A stretch of DNA of 64,000 nt from CBDUEF01 sp018063485 (GCA_037045435.1 JBAOID010000041.1:62001-126000), one strand, 5' to 3'. Positions 38,061-47,305 are shown, counted from the first letter of the stretch. Notes: generated from the letters alone by a model not told the origin. Numbers and translations: made by a program.

Positions 38061-38339
38061 CTAAAATCGTACGAAAACAAGTCTACGCAGTTCGGCCGCA
38101 GCTATGAAAATCATGACACAAAGCAGGCCGAACCCAGGATACGCAAAAATCACTGCGATAAGATCATGACCGGAAAACAGGCTCCACCCCAGCCCACCCA
38201 AGCCGCCCAATAGGCCACTGAAGACAACGCCGGGCACCATGCGTGTTTTCCATCCTGCATGTCGGGCGAAACTGCCCTCGCCCGAATTTTGTGCACGATC
38301 ACGCAACAATACCAGCAATAAATACCGAAAACTTAGCAT
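38061..38339 (-). CDS. Possible small membrane protein, unknown
   Basis: A 92-residue frame from ATG 38339. It begins with a hydrophobic stretch (LSFRYLLLVLL), then a polar basic linker, then two hydrophobic segments (GVVFSGLLGGLGGLGW and IAVIFAYPGFGLLCVMIF) and a basic tail. The hydrophobic pattern is coherent, but there is no clear ribosome site and no family I recognise. It sits directly downstream of rmlA on the same strand. Confidence 0.35.
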   Translation of the reverse strand: MLSFRYLLLVLLRDRAQNSGEGSFARHAGWKTRMVPGVVFSGLLGGLGGLGWSLFSGHDLIAVIFAYPGFGLLCVMIFIAAAELRRLVFVRF

Positions 38340-38358
38340 AACAAAACAATAAATTGAC

Positions 38359-39242
38359 CTATTCGGCCAAGATCGCCGCCAAATAGCGGCCGTAATCATT
38401 TTTTCTAAAGGTTTCAGCTCGCGCGGCTAACCCGGCACGGTCGATCCAGCCGAGCCGAAAAGCGATCTCGTCAGGGCAACCGACTTGCAAGCCTTGCCGC
38501 TCGGTCAGCGTCCGCACAAAGTTACCGGCATCCAGCAGGCTGCCATGGGTGCCGGTGTCCAGCCAGGCAAAGCCGCGCCCCATTGTTCTCGACACTCAGA
38601 CTGCCCTCTGCCCGGTAGATTTCCAGGAGGTCGGCGATTTCCAAGCTCGCCCCGCGCCGACGGTTTCGACCTGTGGCGCCACGCTCGGGCGCACGGCCAT
38701 CCAGGATAATAAAGCCCGGTCACCGCGAAATTCGACGGCGGCACCGCAGGCTTTTCGACAATCGCGCGCACATTGCCCGTCGCTGTCAAAATCCACCACG
38801 CCGTAGCGCTCGGGGTCGGCAGACCCGATAGCCAAAAACCGTGCCCCCCCGTTCCCTTCGCATCGGCGGCGGCCAGAAGTTCGGGCAGGCCGTGGCCGAA
38901 AAAGATGTTGTCGCCCAACACCATGCGCCGAGGGCGCACCCGCCAGAAAATCGCGCGCCAGCAGATAGGCCTGTGCCAGCCCATCGGGCGAGGGCTGAAT
39001 GATATAGGTCAGGCTCAGACCCCATTGGCTGCCATCGCCCAGCAGCCGCTGGAACTGATCCTGATCCTCCGGCGTGGTGATCACCGCGATCTCGCGGATG
39101 CCGCGCCAGCATCAGCACCGACAGCGGATAATAGATCATCGGCTTGTCATAGATCGGCAGAAGCTGCTTTGACACGCCCATGGTGATCGGCCAAAGCCGC
39201 GAGCCCGGTGCCGCCCGCCAGAATGATCCCCTTGCGCGTCAT
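38359..39242 (-). pseudogene. rmlA: Glucose-1-phosphate thymidylyltransferase, heavily frameshifted in this sequence
   Basis: RmlA makes dTDP-glucose, the first step to dTDP-L-rhamnose. All parts of the protein are present but scattered over three frames: GIILAGGTG, then GVSKQLLPIYDKPMIYYPLS, VITTPEDQDQFQRLLGDG, VLGDNIFFGHGLPELL, a DPERYGVVDFDSDG block, VRAIVEKPAVPPSNFAVTGLYY, KPSARGEL and MGRGFAWLDTGTHGSLLDAG. I place extra single bases at or near 39204-39206, 39101-39107, 38924, 38844-38850 (seven C), 38821-38824, 38776-38778, 38704-38705, the 38650-38690 region and 38588-38592. The 884-bp span is 8-11 bases longer than a normal 290-residue gene needs. The start overlaps the rmlD stop (ATGA). 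Regional consensus error is the likeliest cause; a true pseudogene is possible. Confidence 0.85.
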
Positions 39243-40075
39243 GGCCTCAACTCCTGCAACACTTCCGCCAACCCTGCCCGCCAGTCGGGGCGCTCAAGAC
39301 CAAGCCGCTCCAGCCCGGAACAGTCCAGCCGTGAGTTCTTGGGGCGTTTGGCCGGGGTTGGATACCCGGCACTCGATATATCATTGATCTGGCACGGCAG
39401 CCCCGCACCCGCCATCACCGCCCGCGCGAAATCGGCCCAGGACACATCCGGTGCGCCGGCAAAATGCACGATGCCGCGCGCACCCGTCTGCGCAAGACCA
39501 TAAAGCGCCCGCGCGATATCCGCCGCCGGTGTCGGCCCGCCGATCTGATCGGCCACCACGTTCAAACTTTCGCGCGTGGCCCCCAGCCGCAGCATGGTTT
39601 TCACGAAATTGGCCCCATGCGCCGAAAATACCCACGATGTGCGCAGAACCAACCCGCCCGCCGCCAATACCAGCCCCTCGCCCGCCAGCTTGCTGCGCCC
39701 ATAGGCCCCCAGCGGTGCCGTGGGATGATCCACCCCAAACGGCTGATCGCCCGCGCCGTCAAAAACGTAATCGCTTGAGATATGCAGAAACGGCAGCCCG
39801 CGCGAGGCGCAGGCGCGCGCCATCGCCCCCGGAGCCTCGGCGTTCACCACTGTCGCCTCGGCTTCGCTCGACTCCGCCGCATCCACCCCGGTCCAGGCGG
39901 CCGCATTGATCACCACCTCCGGCCGCCGCGCCATGATCGCCGCCGCGCAAGAGATCGGATCGCCCAGATCGGCGCGGTCGCGGCCCAGAAACTCGGCCTT
40001 TACGCCAGCAGGCACGTTTCGCGCCAATTCCCGCGCTACCTGCCCGGTTTCGCCAAAGATCAGCAGCTTCTTCAT
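39239..40075 (-). CDS. rmlD: dTDP-4-dehydrorhamnose reductase
   Basis: A 278-residue extended-SDR enzyme for the last step to dTDP-L-rhamnose. The cofactor motif is LIFGETGQVARELA, the catalytic Tyr/Lys pair is in AYGRSKLAGE, and SSDYVFDG and RTSWVFSAHGANFV are family signatures. I start at ATG 40075, which overlaps the rmlB stop (ATGA); the frame is open to 40129 without family likeness. The gene is intact, unlike rmlA and rmlC on its flanks. Confidence 0.94.
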   Translation of the reverse strand: MKKLLIFGETGQVARELARNVPAGVKAEFLGRDRADLGDPISCAAAIMARRPEVVINAAAWTGVDAAESSEAEATVVNAEAPGAMARACASRGLPFLHISSDYVFDGAGDQPFGVDHPTAPLGAYGRSKLAGEGLVLAAGGLVLRTSWVFSAHGANFVKTMLRLGATRESLNVVADQIGGPTPAADIARALYGLAQTGARGIVHFAGAPDVSWADFARAVMAGAGLPCQINDISSAGYPTPAKRPKNSRLDCSGLERLGLERPDWRAGLAEVLQELRP

Positions 40076-41100
40076 GCCTTCACCCCCAACCGCTGCCCCA
40101 CCCCTGCGCGGGCCTGCAACGGCTTCCACCAGGCCTCATTGTCCAGATACCAGCGCACGGTCTTGCGCAAACCCTCGTCCAAAGTCACCGAGGGCCGCCA
40201 GCCCAGTTCCTCGCGGATACGCGAGGGATCAATCGCATAGCGCGCATCATGGCCAGGCCGGTCGCTCACATGAGTGATCAGGCGCGCATGGGGGGCACCG
40301 ATAGGGTGCATCTCATCCAGCAGCGCGCAGATCTTATGTACGATATCAATGTTGCGCACCTCATTCTCGCCGCCGATATTATAGCTGCGCCCCAATTTGC
40401 CCTTTTCCAACACGCAAAGCAGCGCATCGGCGTGATCCTCGACATAAAGCCAGTCGCGCACGTTCAAACCCGCGCCGTAAACCGGCACCGGCTTGCCCGC
40501 CAAAGCGTTCAATATCACCACCGGGATCAGCTTTTCAGGGAAATGATAGGGGCCGTAATTGTTGGAACAATTCGTCATCACCACCGGCAGGCCATAGGTT
40601 TCCGCCCAGGCCCGCACCAGATGGTCAGACGCCGCCTTGCTGGCCGAATAGGGGCTGCGCGGGTCATAGGGCGTGGTTTCGCTAAACTGCCCGGTCTCGC
40701 CCAAGGATCCAAACACCTCATCGGTGCTGATGTGATGAAAGCGAAAGCCTTCGGGGGCCGCATAGGCGCGCGCCGCCTCCAGCATGTTGAAGGTGCCGGT
40801 AATATTGGTTTCGATGAAATCAGCCGGCCCGTCGATGCTGCGATCCACATGGCTTTCAGCGGCCAGATGCATCACGCGGTCTGGGCGATGCGTGGCGAAC
40901 ACCCGGTCCAGCGCCGCCCGGTCGCGGATATCGGCCTGCTCGAAGCTGTAAAGGGCCGAGCCCGACACCGCAGCCACATTTTCAAGACAGGCGGCATAGG
41001 TCAACGCATCAAGGTTCACCACCTCATGCCCGCGCGAAATCGCCAGCCGCACCACGGCAGACCCGATAAACCCCGCGCCGCCTGTCACCAATATTTTCAC
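40072..41100 (-). CDS. rmlB: dTDP-glucose 4,6-dehydratase
   Basis: A 342-residue extended SDR that converts dTDP-glucose to the 4-keto-6-deoxy sugar. The N-terminal motif is VTGGAGFIGSAVVR. The catalytic Tyr/Lys pair is in PYSASKAASDHLVRA, STDEVFGSLGE carries the Asp-Glu pair for dehydration, and NCSNNYGPYHFPEKLIP is diagnostic. The start is GTG at 41100, overlapping the rmlC stop (GTGA). It is intact and second in the rmlC-B-D-A operon. Confidence 0.96.
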   Translation of the reverse strand: MKILVTGGAGFIGSAVVRLAISRGHEVVNLDALTYAACLENVAAVSGSALYSFEQADIRDRAALDRVFATHRPDRVMHLAAESHVDRSIDGPADFIETNITGTFNMLEAARAYAAPEGFRFHHISTDEVFGSLGETGQFSETTPYDPRSPYSASKAASDHLVRAWAETYGLPVVMTNCSNNYGPYHFPEKLIPVVILNALAGKPVPVYGAGLNVRDWLYVEDHADALLCVLEKGKLGRSYNIGGENEVRNIDIVHKICALLDEMHPIGAPHARLITHVSDRPGHDARYAIDPSRIREELGWRPSVTLDEGLRKTVRWYLDNEAWWKPLQARAGVGQRLGVKA

Positions 41101-41674
41101 AAGACACCCCTCTGAAACGGGCTGACAACATCGCGCAGCAAGGGTGCCACAGCATCTTTGGCCGACAGGATCGGCGTGCTAACACCCCAGTCAATCCCGA
41201 TATCAGGATCATCCCAGCGCACCGCCCCATCACAATCGGGCGCATAGACATCGCTGCATTTATACTGCACCTCGGAATTGGGCGCGCGGGTGACAAAACC
41301 GTGCAGGAATCCCTTGGGCACCAGCAATTGCCGCCCGTTCTGCGGCGAGAGTTCCACCCCGACCCAGCGCCCGAAACCGGGCGATCCGGCGCGGAAATCC
41401 ACCGCCACATCGAAAATCAGGCCCGCCGTGCAGCGCACCAGCTTGTCCTGCGCATGGGGCGGTGCCTGATAATGCAGCCCGCGCAGGGTGCCTGACCGCC
41501 GCCGACATTGATTGGTTGTCCTGCACGAAATCCACGCTCCAGCCCCGCCGCCCGCATCCGCGCGGCGCTCCAGGTCTCGCTGAACCAGCCCCGGTCATCG
41601 CCAAAGCGTTGCGGTGTCAGGATCAGCACGCCTTGCAATGCGGTTTCTTCGATCTTGCATGCACGTTCACCCAT
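41097..41674 (-). CDS. rmlC: dTDP-4-dehydrorhamnose 3,5-epimerase (two frameshifts)
   Basis: A cupin-fold epimerase of about 191 residues once two extra bases are removed, near 41528-41530 (TTT for TT before the VQDN codons) and near 41496-41497. Repair gives GFVQDNQSMSAASGTLRGLHYQ in sequence with the downstream QDKLVRCTAGLIFDVAVD and LVPKGFLHGFVT blocks. The conserved catalytic histidine is in GLHYQ. The start ATG 41674 has a purine-rich GGGGGCGGA site. It is the first gene of the rml operon and overlaps rmlB by four bases. Confidence 0.88.
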
Positions 41675-41741
41675 AAATCCGCCCCCGCGATACCACGCTA
41701 TTCGCACAAGTTTGGGGCAAGACGCCGACAGGATAAAGGCA

Positions 41742-43094
41742 TTACAGCCCCGCGATATTCACCCAATAGGCCAGCGCCACCAGCGCCGCCGCCAGCGCGA
41801 AAAACATCAGGTCATTCAGCGGATCCCAGGCCCGGTGCTTGCGCGCCAGCGCAATCACCGCCGGATGCACCGCAATCAAGGCGAGCGCCTGCCCCAACAA
41901 CGCCCCTTGCAACCCGGCCCATTGAATCCCCACGATGAAGGCCAGCGTCTGAATCACCGCCTTGAACGCCTGAAGCCAGAAATAGGTTTGCCCATCCCCC
42001 GCCGCCAGCGCCGATTGATCATAGGTTATCCCAATGGTTTCCGGCATTTGCACCAAGGCCACCGCCACCACGATCAAGCCCGCAGCCCCGTAGCGCGCAT
42101 CATACATCAGCCCCACCAAAGGCTGCCCGATCACCGCCAGCAATCCCAACAACAACAACGTCCCGCCGGTAATGGCAAAGCGCAACCGCCGCATCTTGGC
42201 AAAATTTTCCACCGAGGTCGCCGGGTGGTGATCGCGGTAAAGCGGGATCATGATCCGCCCATTCACCGCCCGCGCCAAAAGCAGCGGGAACGAGGCCAGA
42301 AAATAGGCGATGTTGTAAATCCCCAACTCATCCAGGCTCAGATAATGCCCGAAAATCGCCTTGTCACCCTGCGCCAAGGCAAAGCCACAGGCGGTTGACA
42401 GGAATATCCACTTGCCGAAATGGATCAGATCATGCGCGGCAGTGCGGTCCCAGTGAAAACGATTGGGTGCCCCCGGCAGATAGCGCCATGTCAGCACCAG
42501 CTTGGCCAATGACCCCACAATCGCCCCAAACACCAGCGCCCAGACCGATTTGAAGATCATCGCCAGCACCACCATCGCGATTATGCCGATGATCTGCGCC
42601 GCCAGATCAAGCAGCGTCACCCGCCCCAAGAGCAGATGCCGCGTTGCCGTATCAATCCGCGTCGGGTTGAACCCCGAAATCAACAGCGACAACCCCGCCA
42701 CCGGCAACAGATAGGCCAGATCGGGCGCGTTGTAGAAAAGCGACAGCGGATAGGCGATGGCGCAGGTCACCAGCCACAGCATTGCCCCGCGAAAGACGTG
42801 GATGCTGAAGGCGGTGTTCAGAAAATCAGGATCATCACCGCGCTTGTGCTGCGCGATGGATGCCGAAACCCCTACGTCCGAAAACATCACCATGCCCACC
42901 AGTACCACCGAAACCAGCGCCATCACGCCAAAGGCCTCGGGGAAAAGCAGCCGGGTCAAGATCAGGTTCGAGGCCAGCCGCATCATCTGTGCGATGATAT
43001 AAGACCCTGCCGTAAAGGCCGACCCACGCATCGCACGGGCAAACAGGCTGGTCCCTGACAACTTGGCCGACAATGCGCTGAACATTGAAATCAT
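41742..43094 (-). CDS. Oligosaccharide flippase, Wzx/polysaccharide transporter family
   Basis: A 450-residue MOP-superfamily membrane protein with about twelve to fourteen hydrophobic segments, starting ARAMRGSAFTAGSYIIAQMM. The N-terminal block LILTRLLFPEAFGVMALV is typical of PST/Wzx flippases, which move lipid-linked repeat units across the inner membrane. I use ATG 43094 over an in-frame GTG at 43097. It sits upstream of rmlC in the same direction with a 67-base gap, consistent with one EPS transcript. Confidence 0.88.
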   Translation of the reverse strand: MISMFSALSAKLSGTSLFARAMRGSAFTAGSYIIAQMMRLASNLILTRLLFPEAFGVMALVSVVLVGMVMFSDVGVSASIAQHKRGDDPDFLNTAFSIHVFRGAMLWLVTCAIAYPLSLFYNAPDLAYLLPVAGLSLLISGFNPTRIDTATRHLLLGRVTLLDLAAQIIGIIAMVVLAMIFKSVWALVFGAIVGSLAKLVLTWRYLPGAPNRFHWDRTAAHDLIHFGKWIFLSTACGFALAQGDKAIFGHYLSLDELGIYNIAYFLASFPLLLARAVNGRIMIPLYRDHHPATSVENFAKMRRLRFAITGGTLLLLGLLAVIGQPLVGLMYDARYGAAGLIVVAVALVQMPETIGITYDQSALAAGDGQTYFWLQAFKAVIQTLAFIVGIQWAGLQGALLGQALALIAVHPAVIALARKHRAWDPLNDLMFFALAAALVALAYWVNIAGL

Positions 43095-43445
43095 CACCCA
43101 GATCGCGCATCAAGGGCGCAAGATATTCCCGTCAGACCCTAGGCCCCCCTCTCTTGGGCGTCAACCAACGGTGTTCAGTGGCCATCCGGTTTTTGTCGCG
43201 GCAGGCCGCGCCAATCCTGATACCTGTGCTGCACGCACCGGCCAAGGAGAGAACGGGCCAAGGAGAGCACGGACCAAGGAGAGAACGGGCCAAGGAGAGA
43301 ACGGGCCAGGAACTGACGCGCCCTCAAAAGACCGTGGCACATCAAACTTGCCCGCTTCAGGCGCTCAAAGGCAATTTGCCGTGCTTCGGGCACAATCTTG
43401 CCATGACGCAGGGTTAAGCTGCGGCCAAAAGAACCGGGGATCACC
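43095..43445. other. Intergenic region holding a minisatellite
   Basis: The spacer between the divergent flippase gene (-) and the GT4 gene (+). It has no convincing gene. It contains the 16-bp tandem repeat at 43241-43310 listed separately and must carry the promoters for both directions. Confidence 0.6.
43241..43310. repeat. 16-bp tandem repeat, about 4.4 copies
   Basis: The unit GCCAAGGAGAGAACGG is repeated at 43241, 43257, 43273 and 43289, with a partial fifth copy at 43305-43310. Units two and three each carry one substitution. The 16-base period is not a multiple of three, so it is not a coding repeat. It lies about 135 bases before the GT4 start. Confidence 0.93.
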
Positions 43446-44669
43446 TTGAAAATCGCCTATCTGATCAACACCTATCCGCGCCCATCACACAGCTTTATCC
43501 GCCGCGAAATCCATGCGCTGGAGCGGATGGGTTGGAACATCCACCGCTTTGCCATGCGAACCGATGCGCATATGCTGATTGATCCCGCCGACATCGCCGA
43601 AAACACCCGCACCGAACACATTCTGGGCCGGGGTCTGTTACCGGTTCTGGCCAGCGGTGCCGCCTATCTGCTGCGCCATCCCGTGTGCGGCGCGCGCGCA
43701 CTTGGCCTTGCCCTGCGCCTGGGCGGACGTTCGGGCGCGCATGTTCCCGGCACCGGGGGCCGCCTGCGCCACATGGTCTACCTGGCCGAAGCCGCCTGCG
43801 TCGCCCAGCGCTGCCAGACCCTTGGCATCCGCCACCTGCACGCGCATTTCGGCACCAATTCCACCACGGTCGCCCTTCTGGCCGAGGCTCTTGGTGGCCC
43901 CGGTTTCAGCTTCACGGTCCACGGACCCGAAGAGTTCGACGCCCCCCGCAGCTATGCGCTGGACGAGAAGATCCACCGTTCCCGCTTTGCCGTGGCGGTC
44001 TCTTCATTCGGCCGCAGCCAGCTTTGCCGCTGGGCCGCAATCGCCGATTGGCCCAAGATCAAGGTCGTCCATTGCGGCATCGAGCCCGCTCATTTCGGCC
44101 CCGCAGCCCCTGTTCCTTCGGGCGACCCGCATCTGGTGGCCATCGGCAGGCTGACCGAGCAAAAGGGCTTCCCGCTGCTGGTCGAGATCATGGCCGAAGC
44201 CGCCCCTCGCATACCCGGTCTGCGCCTGACGATTGTCGGCGACGGCGAGTTGCGCAGCCTGATCGACAGCGAAATCGCCCGCCACGGCCTGCAAGAGCGG
44301 ATCCATATCGCGGGTTGGCTCGATGAGGCCGGGGTTGCCCGCGCCCTTGCGGATGCCCAGGCGCTGATCCTGCCCTCACTCGCCGAAGGCCTGCCGATGG
44401 TCGTGATGGAGGCGATGGGCGCCGCCCGCCCGGTGATCGCCGCCTCGATCAACGGCGTGCCGGAATTGCTCACGCCGGATACCGGCTGGCTGGTGCCCGC
44501 CGGAGACGTGGCGGGCTTTGCTGATGCCATCGTTGCGCTGTCCAAAACCTCAAACCAACAACTCACCGAGATGGGTCTTGCTGGGCGCGCCCGCGTGATG
44601 GCCCGCCATGATGTTGACATTGAGGCCGCAAAACTCGACACCCTTTTCAAAGCAACCCTGGGGATGTGA
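43446..44669 (+). CDS. Family 4 glycosyltransferase
   Basis: A 407-residue GT-B protein of the kind found in colanic-acid and EPS clusters. The N-terminal acceptor domain has YLINTYPRPSHSFIRREI and HLHAHFGTNST. The C-terminal donor domain has VAIGRLTEQKGFPLLVEI and the EGLPMVVMEAMG E-x7-E retaining motif near residue 318. The start is TTG at 43446 with only a weak GGGG site; no in-frame ATG fits better. The stop overlaps the next start (TGATG), so the two genes are coupled. Confidence 0.9.
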   Translation: MKIAYLINTYPRPSHSFIRREIHALERMGWNIHRFAMRTDAHMLIDPADIAENTRTEHILGRGLLPVLASGAAYLLRHPVCGARALGLALRLGGRSGAHVPGTGGRLRHMVYLAEAACVAQRCQTLGIRHLHAHFGTNSTTVALLAEALGGPGFSFTVHGPEEFDAPRSYALDEKIHRSRFAVAVSSFGRSQLCRWAAIADWPKIKVVHCGIEPAHFGPAAPVPSGDPHLVAIGRLTEQKGFPLLVEIMAEAAPRIPGLRLTIVGDGELRSLIDSEIARHGLQERIHIAGWLDEAGVARALADAQALILPSLAEGLPMVVMEAMGAARPVIAASINGVPELLTPDTGWLVPAGDVAGFADAIVALSKTSNQQLTEMGLAGRARVMARHDVDIEAAKLDTLFKATLGM

Positions 44670-45448
44670 TGGATTTCGTCGTCGTCTGTGCCAGCCATTC
44701 CGATGAGATTCTGAACGCCAATCTGGCGCGTTCGCCCCTGCTTGCCTCGGTGCCGCTGCACATTGAACGCGGGGCCACTTCCGCCGCTCAGGCCTATAAC
44801 CGCGCGCTCGATGCCACCACCGCCCCGGTGGTGGTCTTTGCCCATCACGATGTCTATCTGCCGCAGGGTTGGGATGCACTGCTTGCCGCACGCCTTGCCG
44901 AAGTGGCCGCGCTCGATCCCGACTGGGCCCTGTTTGGCCCCTTTGGCGTAGGGCTGGATGCGTCGCATATCGGGCCGGTCTGGTCGTCGTCGATCGGGCT
45001 GATCGTGGGCCGGGTGCCGATCATCCCCGCCCCGGTGCAATCTTATGACGAGATGGTCATCGTCTTGCGCCGCGCCTCGAACCTGCGCTTTGATCCGACC
45101 CTGCCCGGCTGGCACATGTATGGCACTGATATCGTGACCCAAGCCCGCAACTCAGGACTTGGCGCCTATGCGGGGGCACTGCCCTGCATCCACAATGACC
45201 GCTACCATGACCACCTGCGCGACGATTTTGTAGAATGTTATCAGGCGATGCGCAAGAAATGGCGGGTTCAATTGCCACTGCGCACCCCCATCATCAAAAT
45301 TTCGCGCTCGGGCCTGCATCTGTACAAGAACCGCTGGCAGGATTACCGATCCGAACGCTTTCGTGCCAATATGTCGGTGGGGATCGCCCATTCGCCTGAA
45401 GTTCTGGCCGCGCGCTGTGGCTGGTCTGATCTGACAGCCTCGGCATGA
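44669..45448 (+). CDS. Glycosyltransferase-like protein, probably EPS-related
   Basis: A 259-residue protein with a GT-A-like start (VVVCASHSDEIL, FAHHDVYLPQGW in place of a DxD strand) and the late HMYGTDIVTQARNSGL and CIHNDRYHD segments seen in small glycosyltransferase-like families (PF13712 type). No membrane segment is visible. The ATG overlaps the GT4 stop by one base, placing it in the same transcript. Its exact sugar activity is unknown. Confidence 0.7.
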   Translation: MDFVVVCASHSDEILNANLARSPLLASVPLHIERGATSAAQAYNRALDATTAPVVVFAHHDVYLPQGWDALLAARLAEVAALDPDWALFGPFGVGLDASHIGPVWSSSIGLIVGRVPIIPAPVQSYDEMVIVLRRASNLRFDPTLPGWHMYGTDIVTQARNSGLGAYAGALPCIHNDRYHDHLRDDFVECYQAMRKKWRVQLPLRTPIIKISRSGLHLYKNRWQDYRSERFRANMSVGIAHSPEVLAARCGWSDLTASA

Positions 45449-45541
45449 CCGGTCTCCGGGGCTGGTAAAGATACACAGCCCCTTGGACTTTGCCCCCTTG
45501 GCGCGCATATAAGGGGAAACTGATCACCGATGAGGAAACCG

Positions 45542-46456
45542 ATGTTCGGCACCACCGATAAAACCCCCGATAACGCCACCGCCGATCTGATCAAGGACGG
45601 CACCGAGCTTGGCTTTATGGATGACGTGATTGATCCGTCGCAAACCGTGCCGGTGATCGTCGATTTCTGGGCCCCATGGTGTGGCCCGTGCAAAACCCTT
45701 GGTCCGGCGCTTGAGGCCGCAGTTACCGCCGCCAAAGGCCGGGTGCGGATGGTCAAGATCAATGTCGACGAAAATCAGGCTCTTGCCGGGCAGTTGCGCA
45801 TCCAATCCATTCCCACTGTCTATGCTTTCTTTCAGGGCAAGCCGGTCGATGGTTTTCAGGGCGCGCTTGCCCCTTCCGACATCAAACGCTTTGTCGATAA
45901 AATTGCCGCCATGGGCCCCGAACCTGACAACGGCCTTGCCGACGCCATCGAGGCCGCCGAATTGATGCTGGCCGAGGGCGAGGCCGCCGATGCGCTGGAG
46001 ACCTTCGCCGCCATCCTTGAGGAGGAGCCGGAGAATCCGGTGGCCTATGCCGGCTTGATCCGTTCGCATCTGGCGCTGGGGAATATCGACGGTGCCGCCG
46101 ATATGCTGAATATCGCACCTGATGCCATCGCCAGATCCAAGGAACTGGAAGCCACCCGCGCCCAGATCGAACTGGCCCGTCAAGCCGCCAAGGCTGGCCC
46201 CGAAGATGAACTTGCCGCCGCCGTTGCCGCCGATCCCGCCAACCGTCAGGCCCGTTTTGACCTGGCGCTGGCGCTTCATGCCAATGGCAAGATCCAAGAG
46301 TCGGTCGATACCCTGCTTGATCTCTTCAAACTTGATCGGGAATGGAATGACGGTGCGGCGCGCAGCCAGCTTTTCACCATCTTCGATGCGCTGAAGCCGC
46401 AAGACCCCATCGTGCTGGCGGGCCGTCGTCGCCTGTCGTCGATGATATTTGCCTAA
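45542..46456 (+). CDS. Thioredoxin-domain protein with TPR-like C-terminus (YbbN/CnoX type)
   Basis: A 304-residue cytoplasmic protein. The N-terminal thioredoxin fold has the intact active site WAPWCGPCKT near residue 48. The C-terminal two-thirds are helical TPR-like repeats (AAELMLAEGEAADALETF, AGLIRSHLALGNIDGA). This matches YbbN/CnoX, a chaperone-redox protein that guards proteins during oxidative stress. ATG 45542 has GAGGA upstream; ATG 45530 is an alternative. A LON-domain gene follows in the same direction. Confidence 0.88.
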   Translation: MFGTTDKTPDNATADLIKDGTELGFMDDVIDPSQTVPVIVDFWAPWCGPCKTLGPALEAAVTAAKGRVRMVKINVDENQALAGQLRIQSIPTVYAFFQGKPVDGFQGALAPSDIKRFVDKIAAMGPEPDNGLADAIEAAELMLAEGEAADALETFAAILEEEPENPVAYAGLIRSHLALGNIDGAADMLNIAPDAIARSKELEATRAQIELARQAAKAGPEDELAAAVAADPANRQARFDLALALHANGKIQESVDTLLDLFKLDREWNDGAARSQLFTIFDALKPQDPIVLAGRRRLSSMIFA

Positions 46457-46483
46457 CGCCCGCGCAAACCTATCTGAGAGGGC

Positions 46484-47125
46484 ATGATGAAAGCCAGAGA
46501 CCTGCCCGACACCATTGCCCTGTTCCCGCTTCCGGGCGCGCTGTTGCTGCCGCGCGCCCGCCTGCCACTGCATATCTTCGAGCCACGCTATCTCGCGATG
46601 CTGGATGATTGCCTGAAAACTTCGTCGCGGCTGATCGGAATGATCCAGCCACGCGAAACGCCGGATGGCGAAACGCGCCTTGCCGCTATCGGCTGCGCCG
46701 GACGTATCACGAATTTCTCCGAAACCGAGGATGGGCGCTATATGATCACCCTCACCGGCTTATCGCGCTTTCGACTGCGCGAAGAGGTGCAGGGCTTTGC
46801 CCCCTACCGCCGCGCACAAGTGGAATGGCCACCTTTCACCCGCGATCTGGGGGCCGAAGAAACCGATCCCGGATTTGATCGTGACAGCTTTCTTGCCTTG
46901 CTCGCCCGATTTTTTTCCGCGCGCGAGCTTGGCGCAGATTGGTCCGGCATCAAAGGGGCCGATCCCGAATTGCTGATCAATTCGCTGTCGATGTTGCTGC
47001 CCTTCACACCCGAGGACAAACAGGCGCTGCTAGAGGCCCCCTCCTTGGAAACCCGCCGTGAAACCCTTGTCACGCTGATGGAGTTTTCGCTGCATTCCGG
47101 CAATGGCGGCGAGGTGCTGCAATGA
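46484..47125 (+). CDS. LON substrate-binding domain protein
   Basis: A 213-residue protein consisting only of the N-terminal domain of Lon protease (PUA-like; IALFPLPGALLLPRARLPLHIFEPRY, IGCAGRITNF, YMITLTGLSRFRL). It has no ATPase or protease part. Its role is uncertain; such stand-alone proteins are common in proteobacteria. GAGAGGG precedes the ATG. It overlaps the next small gene by four bases (ATGA). Confidence 0.88.
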   Translation: MMKARDLPDTIALFPLPGALLLPRARLPLHIFEPRYLAMLDDCLKTSSRLIGMIQPRETPDGETRLAAIGCAGRITNFSETEDGRYMITLTGLSRFRLREEVQGFAPYRRAQVEWPPFTRDLGAEETDPGFDRDSFLALLARFFSARELGADWSGIKGADPELLINSLSMLLPFTPEDKQALLEAPSLETRRETLVTLMEFSLHSGNGGEVLQ

Positions 47126-47301
47126 CCGAACAACTCTTTGACCGCCATATGTTAGAGGCGCTTGTCTGCCCGGTCACCCAAGCCGTGCTGACCTATGACG
47201 CCGAGAAATCCGAGCTGATCTCAAAGGCCGCGCATCTGGCCTTCCCGATTCGCGACGGCATCCCGATCATGCTGGCCTCCGAGGCACGGGCGATCGAGTA
47301 A
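47122..47301 (+). CDS. Trm112-like small protein
   Basis: A 59-residue protein with the LEALVCPVTQAVLTYD ... LISKAAHLAFPIRDGIPIML pattern of the Trm112/YcaR family. These proteins are small zinc-ribbon-like partners, in some organisms of methyltransferases. Only one cysteine remains here, so zinc binding is doubtful, as in many bacterial YcaR proteins. It starts inside the stop of the LON-domain gene. Confidence 0.85.
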   Translation: MTEQLFDRHMLEALVCPVTQAVLTYDAEKSELISKAAHLAFPIRDGIPIMLASEARAIE

Positions 47302-47305
47302 GGCG

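Noticed and set aside
37810..38061. An 83-codon minus-strand frame in the AT-rich intergenic region
   Set aside because: Composition and product are not protein-like, and it has no ribosome site or family likeness.
43241..43310. CRISPR-like array
   Set aside because: The units are 16 bp and directly adjacent with no spacers, so it is a minisatellite.
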